From Adineta ricciae (Eukaryota; Rotifera; Eurotatoria; Adinetida; Adinetidae): 64,000 nucleotides of DNA. The notes below the pieces were generated by a model that saw only the letters and a list, made by a program, of their open reading frames with translations, did no database searches and had not been told where the DNA came from. The translations under genes and the position numbers were made by a program. The stretch covers positions 248,001 through 312,000 of the forward strand of contig CAJNOJ010000076.1 in NCBI GenBank assembly GCA_905250025.1. Direction: 5' to 3'. Positions 22,501 to 34,023 of the stretch are shown piece by piece (within the stretch, counting starts at the first letter, position 1; the number at the start of each line of letters is the position of its first letter).

Positions 22501-23797
22501 TGTTTATTATCGTTCTTTTACTTTGTGTATATGTACGCATACCAAAACGAACATTAAGAAGCCGAGCGACGAAAAAAAAAACGCAAAAGTCAAACATCCG
22601 ATCATCAAAGTCAATATGTATGTAGCACTCTTGTTTTTCTTCTTCGCAAAGACAAGGACAGCTTGGTGGAAATAAATGATTCTCGTCTTTGAATAAAATA
22701 TGTCGCAAAGAAAGTTTAACTTGTGTTATGAATAAGGAACATTATCTATTTCCTTGTAAGCAATTGATAACAGATGATAGAACACTACTAGTCTCTGATA
22801 AAACTTACATTAGCGTCGATATATATATATTCTATCGAGTTGCATAGAATTGTCGTCTAGTTTCTTTCTTTTTTTTTTTGTTCGATGATAAGACTATTAT
22901 CTGTTTAATCAATTAACACTCAATAACATTGCCCATGTATTCAATCAATATCTCGACTCTCAAGAGAGTCTTGACGCGATTATATCGTGTCAGGAAGAAT
23001 ATTTATCAGACACGCTTATATTCACGCGTATTTTCTGATAAATATATAATATTATATAAGTGAGTACGAACGAGAAATACAGAACATATAAAAAAAAACT
23101 TTTTCTCTGTCAACATCCATTAATACTAACAGATTTCTTCGTCTTCTTCTTCTCATCAAGTCATCGTCTTTGACGTTTGGCGTTAGATTCCTTTTTTTCC
23201 CTCTTTCTCGTTTCTGCTATCCCACTATTCTTGACTTGCTTGTTAAACAGCACAAGTGTTTGCATTAATCATGCTCGTTTTCTTCCTTTATGTTGGACAT
23301 CAACACTCGAACGAACAAAACGAACGATCGATCTCAGGAGAAAGAAAAAAAAAAGGGAAGACGGAGAAACACACACACACAAAGAAGAATCGTGATGAGA
23401 GAGAAAATAGAAATTATCTGAATTCTCTGTTAACTGATTTAACCGTAATAAGAGATTATTTCCGTGTATGTCAAAAAAACGAGTCAAAGATATTACTGTT
23501 ACTCTGTCATTAGCAACCGACCTCTCTTGGTCTTCTTTGATGTTCATTCTCTACGGCATTTTCAATCTATTTCTTCTTTGCGTTCGTCTTCAACCATCTC
23601 TAATTGTTATGTATACATCTCATCCATGTACATAGATTTCTTCTTCTTCTCTGGCATCTGATAATGCATCGTTTTTTGAGTGACATTTAATAATACATGG
23701 GTGATAGAAACGGCCAGATGATAATGATGATGGGAACATGGTATATCGGTGGTTGACATTTGTTTTCTTCTTCATAACAAAACAAAGACAAAATCAC
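19599..23797. other. Non-coding interval upstream of the homeobox gene, containing block B
   Basis: About 4.2 kb without a supported gene. Open frames are short and recur with substitutions or frame changes in the second copy of block B, consistent with non-coding sequence. The interval may contain control elements for the homeobox gene or the small membrane protein gene. Three consecutive hairpins occur at 22955-23045. Confidence 0.5.
22955..23045. other. Three consecutive hairpins
   Basis: Hairpin 1: GACTCTC-AA-GAGAGTC at 22955-22970. Hairpin 2: TGACGCGAT-TAT-ATCGTGTCA at 22972-22992, with one G-T type mismatch. Hairpin 3: ATATTTATCAGA at 22999-23010 pairs with TCTGATAAATAT at 23034-23045. 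All three are close together in a non-coding interval. The second copy (about 28689-28779) keeps hairpins 1 and 2, and has one uncompensated change in hairpin 3. Confidence 0.6.
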
Positions 23798-24279
23798 ATG
23801 GACCTTTTCGCCGTAATACTTATTACTATCACAGCAGTAACCATTTGTGGAATTTGTCTGTTTATTTTTGTATGCGCCTTTCAGCCCAGATTATTACGGT
23901 AGGTTTTTTAAAAGAATTTCTGAAAAAAGATTCAGTTTTTTTTTTATTCAGTAAATTACATGGTCGAGCCAGTCGAACATATCAAGAAACCGATTCCACT
24001 GTGTCATCCGAGAAGATTGAAGAGACACTTAGCTTGAAGAGTCTGGATTTGGCTTCTACGTCAGCATCTACACACAATCTCGAAAGAGATAAAAAAGCCT
24101 ATTTGAAAGCACTAGAACAAAGTCTTCGAACCGGAAAGCCAATTCAAGATCCCGAAGATGATGATCCGATCAATGAACGTACGACTTCTCGTTTAAATCC
24201 ATTGAATTTTCTTTCTCGCTTTATTAATAAACACATACGTCGAAAAACAACTAACAACGACAATAACAGCAATTCGTAA
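23798..24279 (+). CDS. Small single-pass membrane protein of unknown family, copy in block B
   Basis: Two exons, 23798-23898 and 23952-24279, separated by a 53-bp intron with a long T tract before the acceptor, give 142 aa. The N-terminus is a hydrophobic helix of about 28 residues, MDLFAVILITITAVTICGIC onward, followed by PRLLRKLHGRASR, a basic stop-transfer segment. The rest is hydrophilic, with an acidic and Ser-rich stretch (SSEKIEETLSLKSLDLAS), KKAYLKALEQSLRTGKPIQD and a C-terminus rich in Arg, Lys and Asn. This suggests a type III membrane protein with a cytoplasmic tail. I do not recognise the family. The copy at 29532-30012 keeps exon structure, length and frame with only a few amino-acid changes, which supports coding potential. 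The gene converges on the serine racemase-like exon, with stop codons about 15 bp apart. Confidence 0.75.
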
Positions 24280-24294
24280 AAACAAAAAGGCAAA

Positions 24295-24597
24295 TTATTG
24301 TTTTTGGTGCCATAATAACAGATCGTTTGGATCGACGTTACCGCCACTGATAATAATTGCTATATTACGAATATTTGCATCAAGTTGTTGATATTGCGAA
24401 AGTAATGCGCCAAGTGATAAACCTGCAGACATTTCTGTAACTAATTTCAAATGTTCAAATGCAAATCGTGCTGCATCAATCATAATTTGATCGGAAACGG
24501 TAAAAACATGTTTTTCAATAAACGAACACATTATTGGAAATGTTAGCATGCCACATTGTTGTGAACGACATGCTAAAATATACTTCATGTTTTGTCT
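24295..24597 (-). CDS. Serine racemase / threonine dehydratase-like C-terminal exon, truncated at gap
   Basis: About 100 residues matching the C-terminal part of the PLP fold type II serine/threonine ammonia-lyase family. TFPIM, then VFTVSDQIMIDAARFAFEHL, TEMSAG (IEPTAG or similar in serine racemase) and IAIIISGGNVD, the conserved SGGN segment near the C-terminus. The catalytic Lys and the phosphate-binding glycine loop lie in upstream exons that are missing because the sequence stops at the N at 24598. Serine racemase forms D-serine from L-serine and also dehydrates serine to pyruvate; which activity applies here is unknown. The same fragment occurs at 30027-30329 and stops at the same base. 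Confidence 0.75.
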   Translation of the reverse strand, partial: RQNMKYILACRSQQCGMLTFPIMCSFIEKHVFTVSDQIMIDAARFAFEHLKLVTEMSAGLSLGALLSQYQQLDANIRNIAIIISGGNVDPNDLLLWHQKQ

Positions 24598-24598
24598 N
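24598..24598. other. Single N, probable contig join
   Basis: Separates the end of block B from the start of the second copy of block A. The sequence to the right does not continue the serine racemase-like gene. Confidence 0.85.
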
Positions 24599-26376
24599 GA
24601 AATTCGAGTCGAAGATATTTCCATTTCTTACTACAAGGTAATGATGATCTCAAATTACACATCGATGTCACAATGACAGCATCCGTTGTTGATAAGAGAT
24701 GTGCATAAAATTAGTCAGCGTGACTATTTAAAAAGAAATTACGAAACATAAAAGATTATTATTAATCTTTTGACATTGTCTACAGAAGAATGTCGTGTTT
24801 GACAAGCAAATGATTAGAGGCGATACGATACTCAGCTTTCTCGGTCACTCGACAATGAAAAACGAGATTGAGATCTATAAATTAGGCGAATAGGTACAAT
24901 AACAACAGGCAAGAACAATTTGTCTAATGAAAAGCAATAATCTCTTTTCGTTCGTCTGTATACATTACCATCCGGTGTGGAGAGAGAGAGACAGAGAGCA
25001 AGAAAGCAAGAGAAAGAGAAAGAGACAAGAAGAAATGAAAATAAATGAAGTTAAAAATGATGTTCGTTTTTTCTACTACTACGATTACTTATATGCTGCT
25101 GCCACTGTCAATCATATGTCCATATTGTACATGTACACTGTACATGCACACACACACATATATATATAAATATATTACACATCCTAATGGTGATGGTGCA
25201 CTCCGTTTTGCTTCGTTCTCGCGCTTTTAAATGTATACATGCATGGCTAAAACGAACATGAGGAGGAGCGAACAAAATGCCTTTAGGTGAATTAGAATGA
25301 AGAGACCAGCAAATCATATATTGCGGCAAGGTGAATGAACTGGTCCTGAAATAACATCAATTGTATGAATGTTCTCTTAAGAGAAATTCAACAATTGTGA
25401 AAGAAAATATTTTCACCTGAGCAATCAATCTATGAATCAATTCAATACAACGTTTTAGAACAAACCTATATCCGTACTGTGTCAATCAATGCAAGGTATT
25501 ACATTGACCAGTGTGTTAATGGACCGGTGAGCCTGCGAGGTAGAGGCCTTCTATATCAATGTCTGTTGAAAATGTTACAAATAATAACCTTCGTAGAACA
25601 CTAACAGGATTATGACTAAAAGAGAGGAAGAGAGAGAGAGAAAGACATAGAAAAAAAGTACTGCAAGAGATTTCTCTCTCGCTTTGTCTTTCTTTTTGTT
25701 TCTCTCTTTTCCTATCTCTCACCAAATATCTGATTTCGTCTGGTCGAACTCTAATGAACAATATACAATTTGGAAAATACATGATGAACGCCAATTAGGA
25801 ATTGATCGATCGGCTATCCATTTGCATGTCCGTCAATTGACGATCTATCATCGAGTCTCTATTCTAATAATGTATTTTCTAACTCACTCGAAATGACTAT
25901 GTTGGGAACTAACTACAGAAGGTGTATATGTATACGTCTCTCTCTAGTTCACTTATCATCACCATCATCATTAACATCACGTAAAAGCAAAAGGGCAAGA
26001 ATAGAAGTATCTTATAGACATTGTGTAACTTCTTCATCTTTCTTCAGTTGTCCATTGTCTGTTGGAATTTTTGTAATCATTTTCGTCTTACGAAAGAGGA
26101 CAAGAAGAAGAATTGAGAAGGGCAAGCGTTAACATATATAAAACAAGAAAAAGATATATGTATGGTGTATTTTTCTGCATCATCATCATCATCAGGGTGT
26201 AAAAAGCGCAAGCACGTTTTGTCGTCAATGTTAGGTGCACGTTCAGTTTTGTTAGTTCTTACATCATCTAACGTTGTTGTCATCCTCTAATCGATCTTTC
26301 ACATCATGTGTGTATTCAAGATGAATTCTTTTGTTTATTCTTAATTATTTTTTACAACATTATACTCGCTTACGTT
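24599..26376. repeat. Block A, second copy
   Basis: Near-identical to 5813-7606, with Ns immediately on both sides. Differences are scattered substitutions and microsatellite length changes, including shorter GA and TA runs and one additional CAT unit near 26182. It contains no recognisable gene. Probably an allelic contig placed in the scaffold. Confidence 0.92.
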
Positions 26377-26377
26377 N
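26377..26377. other. Single N, probable contig join
   Basis: Separates the second copies of blocks A and B. In the first copies these blocks are about 13 kb apart, so direct adjacency here is not the ancestral order. Confidence 0.85.
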
Positions 26378-29300
26378 GTTCAGTTTTACTCATAAGGCAC
26401 AATCAATTTGAGAGGAAGTATGAAAGAGTTGTTGCTCGAGCAGCAATTAGAGACATTAAATAGGTTCCGCTCTGGCACTCTACGACGTTATCATCATCTT
26501 CATCATCATCGAATAGTAGACAGACAAGCAGACAAATAGGCGACATATAAAAAAGAAGAAGTAGAGAAGAAGAAGAAGAAGAACCAGAAGACATTTCATT
26601 CTAATTCATATACTGGTGTGATGCTTCAAGCTTCTCACTCACCTTTCTTCACTTCATTCTATTGTTTGATGTCTATTCAAGTAATTCTAAAAACGTTTAT
26701 GTAATCAAATTGGCGGATGAACATATTAGAAGAATAACTAATAAATCTCTCTTTCTCACGTTCTACCTCACGAAACAAAACGATAAAATAACGATGACAA
26801 GTTATGAATTAGTAAAAGATATATATATCCATCTATTAAATTTTCTCTTTTTCTCATCGACGTATGAATATTAATCATGACTGTTTCGATGATGATAATT
26901 ATGACCTTACCAATCTGCGAATTAAAAATAGAATCGACGAAGTTTTAGTTACCTTTTACATCTAGATATGTGAAATGAAGATAGATTTGTCTGGAAAAGA
27001 AATGAAGAAGAAAGAATGCAATTCTCACTTGTTCTTGACGTTTTATATAAATAAATAAATAAATGATATTCATGTTTCTCTTTAATAGATAATCCGAGGA
27101 GAAAAAATGGAATTCCAACTGTGTCAGATACATTAAAGCAACTATGTAAGGAATCTTGAAATGTATACGATCAAGCGAGAAACGAGATGAGTGATAGAAA
27201 GACATGAATTGTATTTGGAATGATGAATCTATTCGAAAAAGATACGAAGTTTGTTTATGATTAACATGAATTGATCGAGATATCTCTAAACGATGGCAAC
27301 TCGCTCTTCTCTTTCAAGAAACTTAGATCAACAAGAGAGAAACGCAAAGTACACCATCGCACGAACAAAGTGATGCAAGCCATTTAGTGTGAATAAGATA
27401 ATAGACGATAAATATCAATCGCTTTGACCATGTCAAACATCTCTGTATATCAATCTGCATTGATAGAGCAAAGTAGCAGCATATCAACAATCAGATCATC
27501 TGGAGCTAATCATCATTGATCGATTGGCGGTATGATTTTCTTTTTTATTTGAGAAAATGTAAGTGAGCAATATTAGCTTCACCGAAGGCGATTCTTTGAA
27601 GAAGGAATATGTCGATGCACTTTACGCTGCCGACACGAGCAGCATTATTTCATTTGTACCATATGGAATGACTTGTTTTTCTTGCTGAATTTTACTGCTT
27701 CTCCTTTGTCTCTATTTGTCAAATTGAACGTAATTCTTAAAACATGTTATGTGCATATTATACTTTTGAGAGAAAAGTAGAAGAAAAAACTATAAAGATG
27801 CTACCAAAACTATTATGGCTAATTATTCATGAATATAAAAATACTTCTGAAAAGTAGAACGATTTGGCATTTGAGTAAACATTTTTGCATAGGAAAATGG
27901 AGGTCGGTGAAAGGAACTAAAAGGAGTTTTAGACATTGAAAAAGCAAATTATTCGACAGCATCGTAGCAGTATTTCAATGTTTATTTAATAAAATCAGAC
28001 ATCATCATGTTATTTTCCTTTCCGTTGACAAATTCCAATGTCACGATACTTTTATTGTCAAAAGAAATCGAGTGTTTCTCGTCGGAAGACTCTGTATAAA
28101 CAATATTTCAGTTATTCATTCGATAATTGTTATTCTCATGGCCTAGATATCAACAATACCATTTTATACGAATTCTGTCGATGCTCTAGTCAAAGACATA
28201 TATCTTTCTAATCGTTTATACATTAACCAGTCTTTTATTTGTTTATTATCGTTCTTTTACTTTGTGTATATGTACGCATACCAAAACGAACATTAAGAAG
28301 CCGAGCGACGAAAAAAAAAGCAAAAGTCAAACATCCGATCATCAAAGTCAATATGTATGTAGCACTCTTGTTTTTCTTCTTCTCAAAGACAAGGACAGCC
28401 GGATGGAAAAAATGATTCTCGTCTTTGAATAAAATATGTCGCAAAGAAAGTTTAACTTGTGGTATGAATAAAGGACATTATCTATTTCCTTGTAAGCAAT
28501 TGATAACAGATGATAGAACACAACTAGTCTCTGATAAAAACCTACATTAGTGTCGATATATATATTCTATCGAGTTGCATAGGACTGTCGACTAGTTTCT
28601 TTCTTTTTTTTTTGTTCGATGATAAGACTATTATCTGTTTAATCAATTAACACTCAATAACATTGCCCATATATTCAATCAATATCTCGACTCTCAAGAG
28701 AGTCTTGACGCGATTATATCGTGTCAGGAAGAATATTTATCAGACACGCTTATATTCACGCGTATTTTCAGATAAATATATAATATTATATAAGTGAGTA
28801 CGAACGAGAAATACAGAACATATAAAAAACTTTTTCTCTGTCAACATCCATTAATACTAACAGATTTCTTCGTCTTCTTCTTCTTCTCATCGAGTCATCA
28901 TCGTTGACGTTTGGCGTTAGATTCCTTTTCCCTCTCTTTCTCTTTTCTACTATCCCGCTATTCTTGACTTTCTTGTTAAACAGCACAAGTGTTTGCATTA
29001 ATCATGCTCGTTTTCTTCCTTTATGTTGGACATCAACACTCGAACGAACAAAACGAACGATCGATCTCAGGAGAAAGAAAAAAAAAGGAGAAAGACGGAG
29101 AAACACACACATACAAAGAAGAATCGTGATGAGAGAAAAAATGGAAATTATCTGAATTCTCTGTTAACTGATTTAACCATAATAAGAGATTATTTCCGTG
29201 TATGTCAAAAAAACGAGTCAAAGATATTACTGTTACTCTCTCATTAGTGGCCGACTTCTCTTGATCTTCTTTGATGTTCATTCTCTACGGCATTTTCAAT

Positions 29301-29531
29301 CTATTTCTCCTTTGCGTTCGTCTTCAACCATCTCTAATTGTTATGTATACATCTCGTCCATGTACATAGATTTCTTCTTCTTCGCTGGCATCTGATAATG
29401 CATCGTTTTTTGAGTGACATTTAATAATACATGGGTGATAGAAACGGCCAGATGATAATGATGATGGGAACATGGTATATCAGTGGTTGACATTTGTTTT
29501 CTTCTTCATAACAAAACAAAGACAAAATCAC

Positions 29532-30012
29532 ATGGACCTTTTCGCCGTAATACTTATTACTATCACAGCAGTAACCATTTGTGGAATTTGTCTTTTTATT
29601 TTTGTATGTGCCTTTCAACCCAGATTATTACGGTAGGTTTTTGAAAAGAATTTCTGCAAAATGATTCTTTTTTTTTTTATTCAGTAAATTACATGGCCGA
29701 GCCAGTCGAACATATCAAGAAACCGATTCCACTGTGTCATCTGAGAAGATTGAAGAGACACTTAGCTTGAAGAGTCTGGATTTGGCTTCTACGTCAGCAT
29801 CTACACACAATCCCGAAAGAGATAAAAAAGCCTATTTGAAAGCACTAGAACAAAGTCTTCGAACTGGGAAGCCAATTCAAGATCCCGAAGATGATGATCC
29901 GATCCATGACCGTACGGCTTCTCGTTTAAATCCATTGAATTTTCTTTCTCGCTTTATTAATAAACACATACGTCGAAAAACAACTAACAACGACAATAAC
30001 AGCAATTCGTAA
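29532..30012 (+). CDS. Small single-pass membrane protein of unknown family, copy in block B'
   Basis: Second copy of the gene at 23798-24279. Exons 29532-29632 and 29685-30012 have the same lengths as in the first copy (101 and 328 nt), while the intron is one base shorter. The protein is again 142 aa. Changes include Leu to Pro in the HNxERD segment, and Asn-Glu to His-Asp and Thr to Ala in the DDPI..R.(T/A)S segment. Transmembrane helix and tail are unchanged. Open frame and splice sites are intact, so this is either the other allele or a functional duplicate. Confidence 0.75.
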
Positions 30013-30026
30013 AAACAAAAGGCAAA

Positions 30027-30329
30027 TTATTGTTTTTGGTGCCATAATAACAGATCGTCTGGATCGACGTTACCGCCACTGATAATAATTGCTATATTAC
30101 GAATATTCGCATCAAGTTGTTGATATTGCGAAAGTAATGCGCCAAGTGATAAACCTGCAGACATTTCTGTAACTAATTTCAAATGTTCAAATGCAAATCG
30201 TGCTGCATCAATCATAATTTGATCGGAAACGGTAAAAACATGTTTTTCAATAAGCGAACACATTATTGGAAATGTTAGCATGCCACATTGTTGTGAACGA
30301 CATGCTAAAATATACTTCATGTTTTGTCT
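30027..30329 (-). CDS. Serine racemase / threonine dehydratase-like C-terminal exon, second truncated copy
   Basis: Matches the fragment at 24295-24597 with a few substitutions (for example Phe to Leu before IEKHVFTV, and Asn to Asp after SGGNVDP). It stops at the N at 30330. The sequence to the right contains the 3' end of casein kinase 1 gamma and no upstream serine racemase exons, so the gene is incomplete here as well. Confidence 0.75.
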   Translation of the reverse strand, partial: RQNMKYILACRSQQCGMLTFPIMCSLIEKHVFTVSDQIMIDAARFAFEHLKLVTEMSAGLSLGALLSQYQQLDANIRNIAIIISGGNVDPDDLLLWHQKQ

Positions 30330-30330
30330 N
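30330..30330. other. Single N, probable contig join
   Basis: Ends the second copy of block B at the same base as the first copy's N at 24598. Unique sequence follows. Confidence 0.8.
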
Positions 30331-30651
30331 ACAGAAAAATGAAACTTTGAATTCAAATACAATGATACACACTCAATAACAACAAACAAAGATTTGAAGA
30401 GAAAAAGATAGAAATGACAAAATTTATATTATCCACAGTGCCGATTGACAAAAGAAGAAAAGAAAAAAGAGAAACAGTGAGTATATGTAATGATGTTGGG
30501 TATGTGCTATGCCAAAAATCACTGTACAGAAGAAAAGGAAATAGAACCGAATCGACAACCCTAGATAAAGACACATCAACATATAATTTGTCGAAAATAT
30601 CGACTTACAAAATATAACTGTTCTTGAGCGAATAGTGCCGTTTTGATGGAA
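30331..30651. other. 3' flank of casein kinase 1 gamma
   Basis: AT-rich sequence between the N and the CK1 gamma stop codon. No gene is supported. It probably includes the CK1 gamma 3' UTR. Confidence 0.5.
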
Positions 30652-33556
30652 TTACTTTCTCGTTTGTTTATTAGTCGTATGTCTTGTACGACGATTGAAA
30701 AAACAACAACACCTAAACAAAAGACACATTAGTGAAATACTTTAACTTTGAATCAGAAGAACAAGGAAATTATATGTTGAGCAATTAATTCTTTCGAAAA
30801 CTATGTGTTTTCATTTTGCATTTTTTTTTCTTTTTTTTTCAAATCGAATCAAACCTACATGAATGAAGACAACCACCTTTTCCAATATCTACAAGAATAG
30901 AAGTATTTTTTCGTAGAATCATGTCCATCACCAAATCAATTCAAGAGAAATCATCTAGACATTCCTACTGCTAAGTCTTACATTTTACTAGTGGAAGTGT
31001 TATCATTCGGAAATAGTTTTCCATTAAAGCTTTTACGTCTAGAAAAAATTTAGAGACTTTGTTTGTGGACATAAACGAAATGTAGAATAATTCTATTGCC
31101 GAATTGGCTCAAGCTTTAGTAAAGAAGAATTATGTTGATTGACTTACTTCGTATCACTAATCACTTCTGCATTGGGCATTGATGGTGATGTGCCAATGTG
31201 TCCCTGATCTCCTCGAGCGGGTCGTTCATTATCATCGTCAAGAATATTGATGGGCTAGGAGAAGAGAAAAACAAGATTGATTTATTCATCAGTTTTCATT
31301 GAACAAATTCAGAAAGAAGACACTGTCATTCACTAACAACGATAAAAATCAATGGGAAAATCTATTCACATAGACGGACAAATATCCGGAGGAAAGAACA
31401 AACAATCATGATAAGGTGAACAGACGAGATTCATTTGAAAATACCTGCATTGAACCATGTACTTGCTGTGTTGACGCCGAGAGATGAGGATTTAAAAAAG
31501 TCGTCTGTGAGAGGGAGGGAAACCAATTTTTATTTGAAATTTGCAACTTAATTTAATCCTGACTGCATTTCAAAAAGCGTACTTACTTTATTCGTTGCAC
31601 GTGGTGTTGGACTCGATGGCGTATCATGTTGGTTTGCTGATGAATATTGAGATTTACCAGCAGTACTCTAATCAATAAACGTATTTACGTGTGTAATTAG
31701 CCGAAAAAGACAAAATATTTGTGTCCATACTAGATTTGGATTTGGTCGCATTTTTTCCACCCAATCAAAATTATAATCACATACATAATTGCGTGAATCC
31801 ATTAAATCTTTAAATAATTTTCTAAGGTATTCATACTAGACGCAAAAGAAATGACGAATCGAATTTCGACAGGCAAACTATTCCAAGAAATTTCTTACAT
31901 TTGGAGTTTCGAAGAAATCCAAATTGCGAACATATTTCAAATATTTGACGAATTCTTCTAAACAAACGAGAAAAGATTTCACTCAATGACTTCAAGTCGA
32001 ATCATTGCAACAATTTATTACCTGGTTGATTTTGACATAGAACATCGATATGCGTCGCACGTTTCGTATCACCAATTTTTTGGTAACGTTCTTTCAATGT
32101 TTCAGCTTTCAATCCTTGCCACTAATCCAAAACAAAAAATATTCATATTTGCCGGCAATTAACGCATGTTTCCTCAAATCTCGTGATTGTAAAACATATG
32201 ATCCTATGAGATTTTCACACGACATACAATACGACACAAAAATAAGTCTGTCAATCTATGACAAATAACAAAAACCCGTTAGGTTTATCATACCGGTAAA
32301 CTACCACGTAGAAAATACATAAACATATGCCCCAATGCTTCAAGATCATCTCGACGACTTTGCTCTACAACAATCATCAAAAAAGATCTTTCCTGTCGAG
32401 TTCTAAATCATCACCAACATACCTTTTCCAAGATGAGTATTGATACTCATATATCTTGCCGTACCTAGAATGGTCTCGAATAAAAAAATCAAGCATCGAC
32501 ATGAAAACGTTCTACACACCAGTTAAACTTTTATGTTCTCGGAATGGTATATGTCGACCAGTATCAGGATCAATATATTCTTTGGCTAAGCCAAAGTCAA
32601 TAATATGTATCAGATGTTGTCTTTTCGTCGATGAACGTCCGATAAGAAAATTCTCTGGTTTGACACTAGAAAATCAAATATAAAACAATCAATCTATCGT
32701 TTTCGTTTCATTTGTAATCAATTTACTCTCGATAAATAAGATTTTTTGAATGAACATATTCCATTCGAGTAATCTGTCAAGCACAAACATGATGAATTAT
32801 TGAAAAACTACTACAATAAACATACCAATTGTATAGCAATCATCAGGACGGTTTTCAAAGAGAATTTTCGGTCGCAATTATCAAAGAGATCTTCCAGTGA
32901 TGGACCAAGTAATTCAACTACCAATGCATTATATTTACCACATGGCCCAAAATAATGTACTTGTGGAATACCCTCTAGAAAAACAAAATTCAATCGGTTT
33001 TCCTCATTTTGTTTTTGTTTTTATTGACTCACCACAAGTTCCTAGTTGTCGATAAAATCGATATTCCAGATGCAGTTGTGGTGCACGAGATTTCATCGGT
33101 TCCTAAAAAGAATTCATTCAGATCAAAATGAAATGATTCTCCAAATTTCATGATTTACCAATTTGATTGCTACATGTTCATTATTATACAAATTTTTTCC
33201 TAAAGAAAACAAACATCGTTACAAATGAATCTTTGTCGAAAAAAAAGTTTGTCGTTTTCGTTCTAACCTAAGCGAATTTCTCCAAAATTGCCGGCACCAA
33301 TTCGTTTTCCCACACGAAAATTAGGTCCAACCATAAGCATAGCATTTGGTCCTGAACTACTCGATGCAACAGCTGATGTCGATGTTGTTGTTGTTGTTTC
33401 ATTTGATCTGTCGTTTGTCATTAAATTATTGTTGTTAACACTCGTTGCTAGACCAGCTCCTCGTCCACCTGCACGGCTATCATTTGGAATAATTGATACA
33501 GTGGAAGCTTGAGCTGCCGTACCGGACAAATGATTTCCTGTTTCACTTTCATCCAT
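30652..33556 (-). CDS. CSNK1G: Casein kinase 1 gamma, membrane-anchored Ser/Thr kinase
   Basis: Fifteen exons, all with consistent GT..AG phases: 33556-33268, 33199-33159, 33102-33033, 32974-32826, 32773-32727, 32665-32520, 32464-32423, 32364-32294, 32121-32022, 31957-31899, 31835-31731, 31667-31587, 31504-31445, 31254-31148 and 30712-30652, giving 475 aa. After a Ser/Thr-rich N-terminus, the kinase domain begins [18 protein letters not shown] and continues with VAIKL, the CK1-specific [33 protein letters not shown] and [12 protein letters not shown]. The last exon encodes KCCCFFNRR, the cysteine cluster palmitoylated in vertebrate gamma isoforms to hold the kinase at the plasma membrane, where it phosphorylates the Wnt co-receptor LRP6. 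The last intron (435 bp) is much longer than the others. It is divergent from CCDC81, with 467 bp between the start codons. A short upstream ORF may precede the start. Confidence 0.96.
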
Positions 33557-34023
33557 TCTTAACGAATTATAGAAAGAAACAAAAGTGATGACATGTTCTA
33601 ACCTGAAAACAAACAGATAAAACACATGAAAGTCGAATTGACAAAAAAAGAAGATTTAACAACAACAAATTAATGATTGTATCAAATTGACCATTGAAAG
33701 TTTTTGTTTTGATGATCAGAAAAAGGAAGAGAAGCAACTATAGATGGTGGTAGAAATACTACTGACGACATCTATTTTCTTGCGCTACAAGTTAGTTTCT
33801 GTTATTTAATGCTTAGCAACTCGACAGAGATGAAGGTGTAAATGAATGCTCGAGAGAAAAAAAAAGAGCGAGCAAGAAAAAAATTAATTTATAAAACAAA
33901 TAACAACAAACATCAACTTGAAGAATAGTGATTGAAAAAAGAACAGAATGTCGTTTTTTCGCTACTAAGCTTTTCTTCTTCTTCGTTCATAAGATTGATT
34001 TCTTTTTCTAGAGAATTAACAAT

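Larger units (their letters stand above)
20642..24597. repeat. Block B, first copy of a 4.0-kb repeated segment
   Basis: Collinear with 26378-30329 (3,956 against 3,952 bp), differing by scattered substitutions and small indels. Both copies end at exactly the same base before an N. Both carry an intact small membrane protein gene and the same serine racemase-like 3' exon. Confidence 0.92.
26378..30329. repeat. Block B, second copy
   Basis: Near-identical to 20642-24597 and ending at the same base. The stretch 26378-29531 is non-coding apart from repeated short frames. Its genes are listed separately. The distribution of differences, few in coding exons and more in non-coding sequence and homopolymers, fits allelic divergence. 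Confidence 0.92.

Noticed and set aside
23177..23661. Overlapping short frames on both strands upstream of the small membrane protein gene
   Set aside because: Frames and lengths are not conserved between the two block B copies, unlike the real exons at 23798-24279.
24599..30329. Reading the repeated blocks as a recent tandem segmental duplication
   Set aside because: Every boundary of the second copies coincides with an N, and the block order differs from the first copies; an assembly origin is simpler. Kept as an alternative until long reads are checked.
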